Source of the DNA: VRUE01 sp963812335
Lineage (GTDB): Bacteria > Actinomycetota > Thermoleophilia > Solirubrobacterales > 70-9
Assembly (NCBI GenBank): GCA_963812335.1
Contig: CAWEUU010000005.1
Location: forward strand, 1 to 64,000
Length of the DNA stretch: 64,000 nt
Direction of reading: 5' to 3'
Both the position numbers and the translations under genes were made by a program. The notes under the pieces are model-generated. The model had not been told where the DNA came from, did no database searches, and worked only from the letters and a program-made list of their open reading frames with translations. Positions 26,831 to 37,200 of this stretch are shown piece by piece. Within the stretch, counting starts at the first letter, position 1, and each line of letters opens with the position of its first letter.

Positions 26831-28257
26831 CTTTCTCTGTATTCGCAGTGGCCGGACGGGTTGTCGAAGGGGATTTCCTCCGGAGCGGGGATCCCCCCTC
26901 CTTCGAGGATCGTCCTCAGGTAGGGCTTCAGCTGGTCGAGGCTGCCGTCAGGGAGTTTGAACGGCTGCGTGAGGCTGTAGGCAAGATAGGAGCCGTTGCA
27001 GGTGATCATCACCAGGCCGCGCCCGATCGGCCCACCGGCGTCGCTGAGGTTGTAGCTCGCGTTGATGTTGTGGCTGAGCCAGGGCAGGTAGAAAAGGAAG
27101 CTCTCCTTCTTGCCCGGTGGGTCGTAGGCGAGCACATTGAGGAAGCTGTTGAGAGCGCCGAGCGAGTTGCCGAAGCCGGTCACCGAGGTATTGAGATCGT
27201 CGGCCCCTTCGGTGAGGTGGGTGAGCGTCGGGCGAACCTGGCGGGTGAAGGGGCGGATCTGGTCGCGGATCGGCCCGGTCGTCTGCCGGAACAGCCGCTC
27301 GTTCGCCTTGAAGGCCGGCACCGAGGCCTGCGCCTGCGGGATCAGGCCGAGCAGCGCCGGGCGCGCGGCTTCGGAGAAGCTGTTCGAGCTCTCCAGCGCC
27401 GAGCGCAGCGCCGTCAGGGTCGAGGGGAACTCGGTCAGCGATTCCTGGATCGCCTGCTGCTGGTTGGCGAAGTTGCCGAGCGCGTCCTTGGAGGAGCTGA
27501 CGAAGCGTTCCAGGGCGGTGTCGCGATTGCCGAGCTCGGTGGTCAACAGGCCGAAGTTGTGGATTACCCGGGCGAGCGCGACGCGGCGACGGGCCACGGC
27601 GCGGTTGAGGTCGGCGATGTAGTGGGAGAACGGCTGCAGGCGGCGGAAGGCGTTGCCGAGCTGGCGGCCGCGGCCGCCGATCCCCTTGGCGCCGCCGGCG
27701 ACGAGCAGCTGCAGGTACTGCTGGGTATCGGTGTCGAAGCTGGCGAGGAACGACTCGAACTGGATGCTCGGTTCGGTGTTGGCGAGCGGGAATCGGTGGC
27801 CGTCGTCGATGTGCCTGCCGCCCTTGCCGGGGTCGATCTCCACGGTCATGTCGTTGAGGTTCGTTTTCGGCCGCAGCAGCAGCGAGGCGTCGGGGTGGAT
27901 CAGCTTCAGGTACTCCGGTTCGACGTCGAGGCCGACCACCGCATGGCCGTCCTCGAGCTCGACCGAGGAGATGCGGCCGACCTGGATGCCGGCGATCACC
28001 ACGGCCTGGCCCTGGCCCGGGGTGACGGCCTGAGCATTGCTGAAATCCGCCGTGAGGTGGGCGAAGTCTTCACCGACGAACGGCGCCCACGAGGGCAGCG
28101 AGGCTTTCTGCTGGGTGAAGATCCACAGCGTCATCACGACCGCGATCGTGGTCAGCACCGCGATCGCGATCGTGTCTTTGCCGCGCCCGCGCGACTGGCG
28201 CGCGAGCGAAGCGCGGAAGTGCTGCCAGCGGCCCACTTTGGGATCTCCTTCGGTCAT
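26827..28257 (-). CDS. MCE-family protein, fifth of the operon
   Basis: 476 residues. The N-terminal cytosolic part is Arg-rich, followed by a helix (TIAIAVLTTIAVVMTLWIF) and an MCE domain with VVIAGIQVGRISSVELEDGH and LLLRPKTNLNDMTVEIDPG. A helical stalk and a tail with CNGSYLAYSL follow. The start ATG at 28257 overlaps the preceding stop (ATGA). The longer ORF upstream is only antisense-open sequence. Confidence 0.9.
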   Translation of the reverse strand: MTEGDPKVGRWQHFRASLARQSRGRGKDTIAIAVLTTIAVVMTLWIFTQQKASLPSWAPFVGEDFAHLTADFSNAQAVTPGQGQAVVIAGIQVGRISSVELEDGHAVVGLDVEPEYLKLIHPDASLLLRPKTNLNDMTVEIDPGKGGRHIDDGHRFPLANTEPSIQFESFLASFDTDTQQYLQLLVAGGAKGIGGRGRQLGNAFRRLQPFSHYIADLNRAVARRRVALARVIHNFGLLTTELGNRDTALERFVSSSKDALGNFANQQQAIQESLTEFPSTLTALRSALESSNSFSEAARPALLGLIPQAQASVPAFKANERLFRQTTGPIRDQIRPFTRQVRPTLTHLTEGADDLNTSVTGFGNSLGALNSFLNVLAYDPPGKKESFLFYLPWLSHNINASYNLSDAGGPIGRGLVMITCNGSYLAYSLTQPFKLPDGSLDQLKPYLRTILEGGGIPAPEEIPFDNPSGHCEYRER

Positions 28258-29771
28258 GGGCTCGCCGGCGCCACTTCCGTCAGGTCCGGGGCGCCGACCT
28301 GGCCCAGCGGGCCGTTGACGTCGGGCGCCGACTGGGTATCGCAGCGCACGTCCGGCTTCTTCGGCGGTCGCCCGCCGAGCTGGGGTTGCCGGCCGAGCGG
28401 GGCTTCGGCCGTATGAGCCCAGTTTTGCTTGTCGGTGCTCAAGTTTCCGTTCGGAGCCTCCTGCTTGACCAGCACGTCGCCCCCGCCGGGCTGCAGCCGC
28501 AGGTACTTGCCGTTGCCGTCGCTGTTCTGACCCCAGCCGGAGAAGTTCGCCAGGTAGTAGAAGAACTCGCGATAGTTGGGCCCGCCGGTGGCGAAGCGGT
28601 CTTCGATCGGCTGGTTGCCGGTCGGCACGAAGACCTTGGTCGTGCAGAGGCTGAGCCGGTTGATCTGCGGGATCGTGTTCGCCTTGCCCGCCTGCGCCGC
28701 GCCGGCCAGGCCGGGGCTCGATTCGCGCAGCAGCCGGGCGACGCCGCCGCCCTCTTTGCCGGAGAGCAGCGGGCGCGCCTGGGCGAGCCATGGCCTGCCG
28801 GCCGAGATCAGCGCGGGCAGCTCGGCGACCGCCGGCCTGAACTCGATCGCCCAGGCGCGCAGCGGCGGCAGCGAGCGGTTGAGGTTTGCCAGCGACTTGC
28901 GGCCGATCCGCAGGGTCGGCGCCAAGCGGTTCACCGTCGTCGCCAGGTTGGTCGACTGCGCGGCCAGGGCGCCGGTAAACGTGTCGAAGTTGACGATCAG
29001 GCCCTGCAGATCGGCCTCCTGGCGGGACAGGGCGCCAAAGGCGCGGCCGGCGCCGGCGACCAGGCGCGAGAGGTCACCGGGGCTGGTGCCGAGGAAGGCG
29101 TTGGTCACCTGCGAGCTGTAGCGGCCGGCGTCGCCGCCGAATTTGAGCGCCCCGTTGAGCCCTTCGGCGCCGGTCTTGCCCCGCACCTCGGGCAGCTGGT
29201 CGACGTCTTCGGCCGGCGTCGGCTCATGGGTCAGGGCTTCTCCGTAGCTCTCCAGCAGGCGGCTGAGGTCGGCGCGCACGGGCGACTGCAGCGCGGTGAA
29301 GATCTCGTCGAGCTGCACCGAGGTCGACGTGCGGCTGACCGGGATCGTCGCGTCGCTGTCCATCTCACTCGCGCTGGGGCTGCCCGGGTCGAGATCGACG
29401 TAGAAGTTGCCCTCGAGGAAGATCCGCGGACGGATCTGCGCCAGCGCATCGCTGTGGACCGGGCGGCCGGCCCCGTCGACGGTGAAGGTGATCTTGGTGT
29501 TGTCGCCGTCGCGGCCGACCTCGATGATTTTGCCGACGTCGACGCCGGCGATCCGTACTGGCGAGTTGACCGAGATGTTGGCTCCGTTGGAGAAGGTGGC
29601 GTTGAGCGTGTAGCCGTAGCCGGTGAAGGGGATGTGTTTGGTGAAGGCCAGGTAGGGGCCGAGCGTGAAGACGAGGATGAAGATCAGCGCGATCGCCGCG
29701 TTGCTCGGTCGCCACCTTATGCGGCTGTCCGTGGCCCCGGCCCTGGTGTCTCTCTCCGGCAGGCGTCCCAT
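28254..29771 (-). CDS. MCE-family protein, fourth of the operon
   Basis: 505 residues: an N-terminal helix (AIALIFILVFTLGPYLAF), an MCE domain (YTLNATFSNGANISVNSPVR, IAGVDVGKIIEVGRDGDNTK, RIFLEGNFYVDLDPG), a long helical segment and a Pro/Gly-rich C-terminus with two cysteines. It begins directly after the stop of the third gene with no spacer, so translation is probably coupled. Confidence 0.9.
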   Translation of the reverse strand: MGRLPERDTRAGATDSRIRWRPSNAAIALIFILVFTLGPYLAFTKHIPFTGYGYTLNATFSNGANISVNSPVRIAGVDVGKIIEVGRDGDNTKITFTVDGAGRPVHSDALAQIRPRIFLEGNFYVDLDPGSPSASEMDSDATIPVSRTSTSVQLDEIFTALQSPVRADLSRLLESYGEALTHEPTPAEDVDQLPEVRGKTGAEGLNGALKFGGDAGRYSSQVTNAFLGTSPGDLSRLVAGAGRAFGALSRQEADLQGLIVNFDTFTGALAAQSTNLATTVNRLAPTLRIGRKSLANLNRSLPPLRAWAIEFRPAVAELPALISAGRPWLAQARPLLSGKEGGGVARLLRESSPGLAGAAQAGKANTIPQINRLSLCTTKVFVPTGNQPIEDRFATGGPNYREFFYYLANFSGWGQNSDGNGKYLRLQPGGGDVLVKQEAPNGNLSTDKQNWAHTAEAPLGRQPQLGGRPPKKPDVRCDTQSAPDVNGPLGQVGAPDLTEVAPASP

Positions 29772-31178
29772 CTATTCCTCGTTCACCGTCGTCGTGCCCC
29801 ACAGTTCAGGCGCGCGGCCGATAATCGTCTTGCCCGGGGTATAGCGCTCGTTGCCCGCTTCGCAGACGCCGCCCTGGCCGGGCGCCGCGGTCCTCGGGTA
29901 GGGGTTGTAGTGGAGGTGGTTCTTCGTGTTCGGCCCATCCGCCGGCGCCGAGGACGGGGTCGACTCCGCGTTCGGCCCGTACGGCGCCTCGAAGGAGATT
30001 GCGCTGAGCCAGTTGCCCTTGCCGTTGCCCTCGCCGAAGGCGCTGGCGAGCTGTTCGAAGGTCAGAGTCAGGTAGTTGCACTTGGTCTGCGCCGGGGCGA
30101 TGAACGAGATCGCCGGGTCGAGCACCTTGTTGGTGTCGATCAGCAGGTCGAGGCCGTTGAAGACGCCGGGCTCGGCCTGGAAGTCGAGCAGCGCTTCCGC
30201 GGTCGGGTTGAGCTGCGCGAACAGCGCCGGCGAGCGGTTGAGCGCCGGGATGCCGGCGCGCAGCGCGGCGTTGATCGTCGGCGAGGTTTCACCCAGGGCG
30301 CGGGCGCCCGGCTTCAGCGCGGTGAAGAAGCGGCCGCTGCTGCGGAAGAAGGGGCGCAGCGCGGGCAGGTCGGCGGTGACTGCTTCGAGGGTCGGCGGGC
30401 CTTTGACGATCGTTTCCTGGATGTAGGGGCGGGAGACGCGGGCGAAGGCGGCGAAGGTGCGGTCGAGCGCGACGAACATGCTCGCCTGCTGCTCGGCCAC
30501 CGGCGCGACGGTGGCGGAGAGGTCCGCGAGCGCTTCCCAGAAGCCGCCGAAGTTGGTGCTCGGCGCGACCAGCGTGCGCAGCACCGGCTGGCCGTGTTCG
30601 GCGGCGCTGCGCAGAGCGCCGAGGGCGGCGTTGATCTGCGGCCCGCGGCCGGCAAAGGCGTTGCCGAAGCCGGCGTTGCTGCGCTGGATCGCGGTCCGCG
30701 TCTTCGCGTCGAAGGTGTCGAAGAACTGGTCGATGTCGACCGGCTCCGGGCGGGCGGCGGCGAGCGGGATCGTTTCACCCGCGTCGAGGCCCTGCGAGGA
30801 GTCGCCGGGGACGATCTGCAGGTACTTGAGGCCGAGCGGCGACTTGGGCCGGATGATCATCGTCGAGTTGGCGGGGATCGGTTCGGCGCTCTTGTCGAGC
30901 TTGAGGTCGAGCTCGGCGACGACGGCGCCGTTGTCCAGCTGCACCGGGGTCACGGTCCTGACCACGCCGACGCGCGAGCCACCGATCCGCACCTCGTTGC
31001 CTTTGACCAGCGCGTTCGCGTTCGGCACCCGCGCCGTTAGGTCGTAGGTGGCGACGAAGGGCAGGCCGTTGTTGGCGTTGTAGGCGAGGAAGACAGCGAC
31101 GATCACGACCAGCACCGTGACCGCGCCGACGATCGCGGGGCTGCTCGCGACTCCCTGTATGCCGGATCGATTTCTCAT
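29772..31178 (-). CDS. MCE-family protein, third of the operon
   Basis: 468 residues: a helix (AIVGAVTVLVVIVAVFLAYN), an MCE domain (ATYDLTARVPNANALVKGNE, VRIGGSRVGVVRTV, IIRPKSPLGLKYLQIVPGD), a helical stalk, then a C-terminal region with KCNYLTLTFEQLASAF and a HLHYNPYPR motif typical of actinobacterial Mce proteins. ATGA overlap with the second gene. Confidence 0.9.
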   Translation of the reverse strand: MRNRSGIQGVASSPAIVGAVTVLVVIVAVFLAYNANNGLPFVATYDLTARVPNANALVKGNEVRIGGSRVGVVRTVTPVQLDNGAVVAELDLKLDKSAEPIPANSTMIIRPKSPLGLKYLQIVPGDSSQGLDAGETIPLAAARPEPVDIDQFFDTFDAKTRTAIQRSNAGFGNAFAGRGPQINAALGALRSAAEHGQPVLRTLVAPSTNFGGFWEALADLSATVAPVAEQQASMFVALDRTFAAFARVSRPYIQETIVKGPPTLEAVTADLPALRPFFRSSGRFFTALKPGARALGETSPTINAALRAGIPALNRSPALFAQLNPTAEALLDFQAEPGVFNGLDLLIDTNKVLDPAISFIAPAQTKCNYLTLTFEQLASAFGEGNGKGNWLSAISFEAPYGPNAESTPSSAPADGPNTKNHLHYNPYPRTAAPGQGGVCEAGNERYTPGKTIIGRAPELWGTTTVNEE

Positions 31179-32704
31179 GGGCCGAGGAGGTAGTCGAGGA
31201 GGGCACGGTCTGACGCGGAGGCCCCGGCCTTGGCGCCGAGTTGTTCGCTCTCGCCGAGATCCGGCTGCTGGGCCCGCGGCCTGCTGGACCCGCCAGCCGG
31301 CTTCGCCGGAAGGCTCGAGGTCGAGCCCGCAGCGGTGCCGCCGCCCCCGCTGCGTTCAGCCTGTTCCTCCTGAATCCGCGAGAAGAACGCTGCCGAGTCG
31401 AAGGCGGAGGCTGTGCCGGCGTTGAGGCCGTTGTAGTTCGCCGAGCAGCCGCCGCTCTGCGGCGCGAGCACGTAGTCGATGCAGTTGGTCAGCGTCACCA
31501 GGCTGCGGGTGAAGTGTCCGTACTGGTCGAATTCGTTGGTCGTCGCAGCGCTGTTGTAGATCAGGTCGGCGATGCTGTTGAAGCCGCCGGTCTTCTTCGC
31601 GCTGGTCAGGAAGCGGGCGAGTTCGGTGGTGGGACTGGCGCCGCTGCGGGCGAGATCGCGTGTCTTCTTCACGACCGGGTCGGCGGCGCGGATCTTCGGG
31701 CCGGCGACCTCGCCGCTGGCGCCGAGCGACTTCAGCGAGACGGTCGAAGCGGCGGAGAAGGGGGTCAGCGCCCGGGTCGCCTGGGTCAGCGCCGGCGCGG
31801 CCTTGCCGAGCGATTCGGCGACCGGGGTGCCCGCCTCGGAGAAGTATTCGAAGCTGGCCATCGTCTTGCGCAGCTCGCGCAGGAAGGCCGGCAGCTTGCT
31901 CAGCGAGGCTTCCAGCGCCGGGCCCTTTTCGGCGCTGGCCTGAGCGGCGGCGCCGGCGTTGGTGAAGAAGCCGGCGACGGCGCGGCGCTCGCGGGCGAGG
32001 GGGACGAGGATCTGCTCGGAGTCGGCGGCGAGCTGGGCGAGCTGGTTGCGCTGCGCGTTGAGAATCTGGAAGACGCGGTCGGCGTCGCGCAGCACCGGAT
32101 TGGCTCGCTTGACGACCTCCTCGACGTCCTCGCCACGGCCGGCGAGGCTGGCGCCGAGTTCGTTGAGGATCAGCCGGAAGCGCTGGGCGTAGGTCAGCTC
32201 GTTGATGTTGTTGATCAGGTCCGGGTCGACGCTGGTGCTGTTGTTCTCGACCGGCAGCAGGTACTGGCCGGCGCCCGGTTCGCCGTCGGGGATCTGCTTC
32301 AACGGCGGCGCCGGCTCGGCGCCGGGCGCGCGCGGCAGGGTCGGGCGGCAGTCGACGAACTTCTCGCCGATCAGCGACTGCGGCCGGATGTTGCAGCTTG
32401 CGTCAGCGCGGAAGTCCTGGAAGCCGGGGTCTTCGATCCGCATCGCGATAACCGCCTTGCCGGCGACCGCCCGCGGCTCGCCGTCCTCGTAGCTGTCGAT
32501 CTCACCGGGCATCGTCACGTCGACCGCCTCGATCGAGCCAACCGTGGCGCCGGCGACGCGGACTTCCTCGCCGGTGACCATGAAGCCGCCACTGTCGAAG
32601 ATCCCGCGCACGACGTATTCGTCGTCGTCCCCACGACCGGCGAGCAGGGCGACGACCACGACGATCGCGGCGACCAGACCGAGCGGAAGCAGCCATTTCC
32701 TCAC
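31175..32704 (-). CDS. MCE-family protein, second of the operon
   Basis: About 509 residues: a helix (WLLPLGLVAAIVVVVALLAG), an MCE domain longer than usual by an acidic insert (VTMPGEIDSYEDGEPRAV), IRPQSLIGEKFVDCRPTLP, a helical stalk, and a Ser/Gly/Pro-rich tail. GTG at 32704 is chosen because it overlaps the preceding stop (GTGA); an in-frame ATG seven codons upstream also exists. Confidence 0.9.
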   Translation of the reverse strand: MRKWLLPLGLVAAIVVVVALLAGRGDDDEYVVRGIFDSGGFMVTGEEVRVAGATVGSIEAVDVTMPGEIDSYEDGEPRAVAGKAVIAMRIEDPGFQDFRADASCNIRPQSLIGEKFVDCRPTLPRAPGAEPAPPLKQIPDGEPGAGQYLLPVENNSTSVDPDLINNINELTYAQRFRLILNELGASLAGRGEDVEEVVKRANPVLRDADRVFQILNAQRNQLAQLAADSEQILVPLARERRAVAGFFTNAGAAAQASAEKGPALEASLSKLPAFLRELRKTMASFEYFSEAGTPVAESLGKAAPALTQATRALTPFSAASTVSLKSLGASGEVAGPKIRAADPVVKKTRDLARSGASPTTELARFLTSAKKTGGFNSIADLIYNSAATTNEFDQYGHFTRSLVTLTNCIDYVLAPQSGGCSANYNGLNAGTASAFDSAAFFSRIQEEQAERSGGGGTAAGSTSSLPAKPAGGSSRPRAQQPDLGESEQLGAKAGASASDRALLDYLLGP

Positions 32705-34092
32705 GGCGAGTCCCCCGGGCTGCATTCGGAGGTGCTCACGGCCGAGCCGGCGAAGGGCGGGTCGGTGAACGGGCTGGAGCCGTCCGGCGCGTCCTGCGTG
32801 GCGCCGCCGGGACAGGGGCGGCGGACATCGGCGGAGTCACCGAAGGGCGCGTACTGTTCGCTCGGCGCGATCGGGTCGAGCCTGCCGTCTTCTTCGCGTT
32901 CGAACAGGTTCAGCGCGAGTTGGGCGCGGGCGTAGTGGCCGTTGCCGTCGTAGTAGCCGGTGACCTGCCCGAGCGTGCCGAAGCCGTTGAAGATGTCGGG
33001 CGTGTAGGTGCGGGCGAAGTTGAGGTTGGGCTGGAAGTCTTCGATCGCCTTTTCGGAGTGCGGGAAGGCCCTCGAGGCGCGCTGCTGCACCGCCGGCAGG
33101 AAGCCGAGTGCTTCGGCGGTGTCGTTGGCGAAGCCCTTGCGGCGGGCGCTGAGGCGGAAGTCCCGGAAGACCGGCACCGCTTTGGAGAGCACCGGGCGCA
33201 GTTCGGCGAGGAAGGGCGCCAGGTTCTTCGTCGCCGGCTTCGCCGTTTCGACAAGCGGGTCGAGGTCGTCGAGGGCGGCGCGCAGGTTGACGAAGGTGGT
33301 GTTGCTCTGCCGCATGAAGGGCGGCAGCAGGCGCAGGGTCTGGTCGAGCGCCTCGTTCTGGCTGGCGATCGCGCCGAAGGCCTGGCTGGCGTTGGAGACG
33401 GCGCTGGAGAGCTGCGGGCCGCGCTGGGCGACGGCGGTGGCGAGTTTGCTCGAGCTGACGACGAAGCGCTCGAGCAGCTTCTGATCCTTGTTCAGTTCGC
33501 CGAGGAAGGCGCCCGTCCGGTTCAGCGCCGGGCCGAAGTACTTGAAGGTCCGGTTGGCGTCCTTGCCGCGATCGCGGAACTGGTCGGCGTTGCCCTGGAT
33601 GAACTGGCCGAGCGCGCGGCGCACCGGGGTCGGGAAGGTGTTGAGGAACTGATCGAGATCGACCTCGGTCGTCGTGTCGCCGAGGCCGAGCGTGGCGCCG
33701 TCGTCGAGCTCCGGGTTGCTGTTCGGGCCGGGGCTGACCGAGATGTAGTGGTTGGCGACGCCGGAGAGCGAGGTGGCGCGGATCACCGCGGTCGTGCCCT
33801 CGTGCAGCTGCTGTTCGACGCTGACCTCGATCTCGGCGAGGTTCTCGTCGGTGAGGTCGATGCTTTCGACCGAGCCGACCGGCTGGCCGCCGATCAGCAC
33901 CTGGTTGTCGGGGACGAGCTGCGCGGCGTTCTGGAAGACGAGCTTGTACTTGTGGCTGCCGTTGCCGCCGAAGAGGACGATGGCGAGGGCGATCACGACG
34001 ATCGCCAGGGCCACGATGGCCGCAATTCGCGCGGGGGCGACTCCCCGGGCTTTTGCCGGGCTTTTCTCCTCGCCTAAGGAATTAGCAGCCAC
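32701..34092 (-). CDS. MCE-family protein, first of the operon
   Basis: 463 residues: a helix (IAAIVALAIVVIALAIVLF), an MCE domain (YKLVFQNAAQLVPDNQVLIG, GQPVGSVESIDLTDENLAEI, IRATSLSGVANHYISVSPG), a helical stalk with many Ala/Gln/Leu residues, and a Pro/Ser-rich C-terminus. Start uncertain: GTG at 34092 or an ATG at 34170 in frame. A TACGAT sequence near 34145 could be a promoter. The MMPL gene ends 140 nt upstream on the same strand. No MlaE-type permease or MlaF-type ATPase gene precedes it, unlike usual mce operons. Confidence 0.88.
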   Translation of the reverse strand: MAANSLGEEKSPAKARGVAPARIAAIVALAIVVIALAIVLFGGNGSHKYKLVFQNAAQLVPDNQVLIGGQPVGSVESIDLTDENLAEIEVSVEQQLHEGTTAVIRATSLSGVANHYISVSPGPNSNPELDDGATLGLGDTTTEVDLDQFLNTFPTPVRRALGQFIQGNADQFRDRGKDANRTFKYFGPALNRTGAFLGELNKDQKLLERFVVSSSKLATAVAQRGPQLSSAVSNASQAFGAIASQNEALDQTLRLLPPFMRQSNTTFVNLRAALDDLDPLVETAKPATKNLAPFLAELRPVLSKAVPVFRDFRLSARRKGFANDTAEALGFLPAVQQRASRAFPHSEKAIEDFQPNLNFARTYTPDIFNGFGTLGQVTGYYDGNGHYARAQLALNLFEREEDGRLDPIAPSEQYAPFGDSADVRRPCPGGATQDAPDGSSPFTDPPFAGSAVSTSECSPGDSP

Positions 34093-34232
34093 GGGTCGTC
34101 GCTTGCGATTCCCCCGCCTCCATACAGAGGAATTAAGCCGCCGAATCGTATCCGAGCGATCAGCCGCCACGCGTGCGGCCCTGCCTGGCTTAACTGGAAG
34201 TCAACGCGTTGCGTCAACGGCTCGCGCTGACC

Positions 34233-37200
34233 TTAAACGTCGATTCGGGGGATGACTCGGGCGAGCGGTCTCGGCAGCCACCAGACGCGATCGCCCAGCA
34301 GCAGCATCAAGGCCGGCAGGAGGACGATCCGGACGACCGTGGCGTCGAGCAGCACCGCCACGGTAAGGCCGACGCCGAGCTGGCTGACCGTGGCGATCGG
34401 CGCCCCCGCGAAGGCGACGAAGACCGCCATCATGATCGCCGCCGCGCCGGTGATCACCCGCGCGGTCCGCTGGAGGCCGAACATGATCGCCGCGCGATTG
34501 TCGCGCTCGCGGTCGTAGTGCTCCCGCATCCGCACGAGGAGGAAGACCGCGTAGTCGATCGAGAGCCCGAAGACGACCCCGAAGATCGCTGTCGCTCCGA
34601 CGGCGTCGACGTAGCTGCGCCCGCCCAGAGGCCAGTCCTCGGGCAGGTTGAAGAGCAGCGTGAGGATGCCGAAAGCAACCGCGACCGTGGCCAGGTTGAG
34701 CGCGACCGCGATCGCCGCCAGCGGCAGCGCGCGCAGGATCAGGACGAGGACGAGGAAGGTGGCGAGCGTGATCGCGGCGACGACGTAGGGGATCCGCTCG
34801 CGGGTGACGCTGCTGTAGTCGTTGAGCTGAGCCGGCCCGCCGGCGACCCCGGTCGCCAGGCCGGTTTCGCGTGCGAGCACGTCGGCCTCTTCCTGCAGGC
34901 GCGCGTCGAGTGCGATCGATCCGGGCGAGTTGAAGGTGAAGCGCGAGATCACCAGGATTGCCGCCGCCTGGCCGCCGCCGTTCAGATCGATCGCTTCGGC
35001 GGCCCGCTCGCGCGTCCGCGGCCGCGCCCCGTCGAGCGCCGAGAGGACGAAGTAGCCGGAGTCGAACAGGCCCGGCGTCTCGCGGCGCAGCCGTCTGGCC
35101 TGCCGGTTGAGCCTGGCGCTGCTCGACAGCACCTGGACGGTCGCGCGGCGCAACCCGGTCTGCAGCGGCTCCGACGCGCGGTAGCCGAGCGCGAGGTTCT
35201 CTTCCAGCGCGGAGGCGCCGTCGCGAAGCTGCGCCAGCCCGTCGGCCAGGGAGGTCGCGCCGGCGGCGAGGCGTTCGACGCCGCCCTGCAGCCCGCTCGC
35301 CGCCCGCGCCAGCCGGGCCGAGCCGTGGGCGAGCTTCTTCCCGCCCGCCTCGAGCTTGCGCAGCCCGTCGTTGAGCTTGGTCGCCCCCCGGCTCAGCCGC
35401 TTGAGCAGGAAGATCCCCGACTCCAGCCAGTCGGTCACCTGCTTCGCTTCGCCGGCGTCCTCGGTCAGCCGCTCCTGCAGCGCCGTCAGTTCCGCCGGCA
35501 GGCCGGCGTAGTCCGGCGCGTAGGGCTCACCGCTGACCGGGTCGGTGCCGCTGAGCGCCGCCAGCGCCCCGCGCACGGCGTCGAGCGCCGCCTCGTAGTT
35601 GGGGTCGGATTTGCCGCTGGTCATCCCTTCCAGCTCCTGCAGGGCGCTCTGCAGCTGGGAATCCGCCTCCTCGGCCGGGCCCTGCAGTCGCGGGACGTTC
35701 TGGTTCGCCTCTTCGTTCAGGGACTTTTCCAGCTTCCGTGAGCGGTTGAGCGCGTTGCGGCGCAGGTTCTCCGGCAGGCTCTGCAGGGCGAACTTGAGGT
35801 TGAGCGAGGCCAGCGTCGCGCGGTGCTGCGCCCCGGCCAGCTTGCGCGTGCCGTCGGCGAAGGTGCGCAGCGCGTTCACCGCTCGCTCGCTGCCCGCTTC
35901 CGCCTGCGCCAGCCCGGAAGAGAGCAGCTCGGCGCCTTCCTCGGCCCGACCGGACCCCTCGGCGAGCAACCCGGCCCCGTAGCTCGCCTGCGAGACGCCG
36001 TCGCGCAGCTGGGCCACCCCCGAGGCCGCGCGACCGAGATTGCGGCCGAGGCGCCCGAGCTGCGCCAGCGGGCCGCTGTCGCCGCTCGCGAGCAGGGCAC
36101 CCGCCTGCCGCAGCGGCTTGACCGCCTCGGAGACCTCCGCCGGGCCGACCACCGCCTGCACCCCCGGCAACTCCGCGACGCGGTGCTGCCAGGCGCCCAG
36201 CGCGGCCAGGCGGCGCGGCTCGGTGACGGTCCCTTCCTCGGCGACCGCGACGACCACGAAGGGGGCGTCGTAGCCCGACCCGATCGCCCGCTCGATCGTC
36301 TCGAAGTCTTCGCGGATCGGATCGTCGTGGGCCAGCTGGGTCTGGCTCGGCGGCCCTGTCTTCAGGCCGAGGGCCGGCACCGCGAGCGCGAGGACCAGGG
36401 CACCGATCGCGAGCGCGACCGGAACCGGCCGGCGCAGCGCCGCGGCGACGAAGGCCATCAACGCCGAACGGCCCGGCGTCGGCGCGGGGCCGATCCGCCA
36501 ACGGTCGACGTTGGGGCCGAGCAGGCTCAGCACCGCCGGCCCGCCGACGACGGCGACCAGCACGCTGAGCGCGACCACGAGCAGCAGCGTCGCCGCCAGC
36601 GAGCCGAGCAGCGAGCCGGGGACGATGAAGAACGCCACCGCCATCGAGAGCATCAGCGTGCTGCCCGCGAAAATCGTCGTCCGGCCGGCGGTATGCCTGG
36701 TGAGACGGGCGGCCTCGCGCGGAGCGACGCCCGCCGCGAGCTCTTCGCGGAAGCGCGAGACCATCAGCAGGGCGTAGTCGACCCCCAGCGCCAGGCCCAT
36801 CATCGTGCAGACCGTGAGGGCGAAGGCGTCGACGCTGAACCACTCGGTCACGATCGCCAGCAGGCCGCGCGAGGCGATCACCGTCACCGCGCCGAAGGCG
36901 AGCGGGATCGCGGCAGCCAGCGGCGAGCGGAAGACGATCAGCAGGACGATCAGCAGAATCGGCAGAGCGATCAGCTCACCGCGCTCGGTTGCGGCGATCG
37001 AGTCGTCCTGGATCGCCCGCGAGAGCGTCGCGTAGCCCGTCTGCGTGGCTCGCACGGGCGGCTGGATCTGCATTGCCAGGGTCCGGTTCAGCTCCGGCAC
37101 GGTCTCGTTGACCGCCTCGTCGATGCCGACGTGGAAGTCGGTGATGACGATCGCCTCGCGCGGGTTGGGGCGCAGGCGCTGCACCGCGCCCAGATCCCAG

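Noticed and set aside
28386..31040. An 884-residue ORF on the plus strand across the mce genes, and similar long antisense ORFs (for example 26848-28416 and 31241-32935).
   Set aside because: Extreme GC bias keeps the antisense frames open. Their products are Arg/Gly/Val-rich with no family features, while the minus strand holds clear MCE proteins with overlapping starts and stops.
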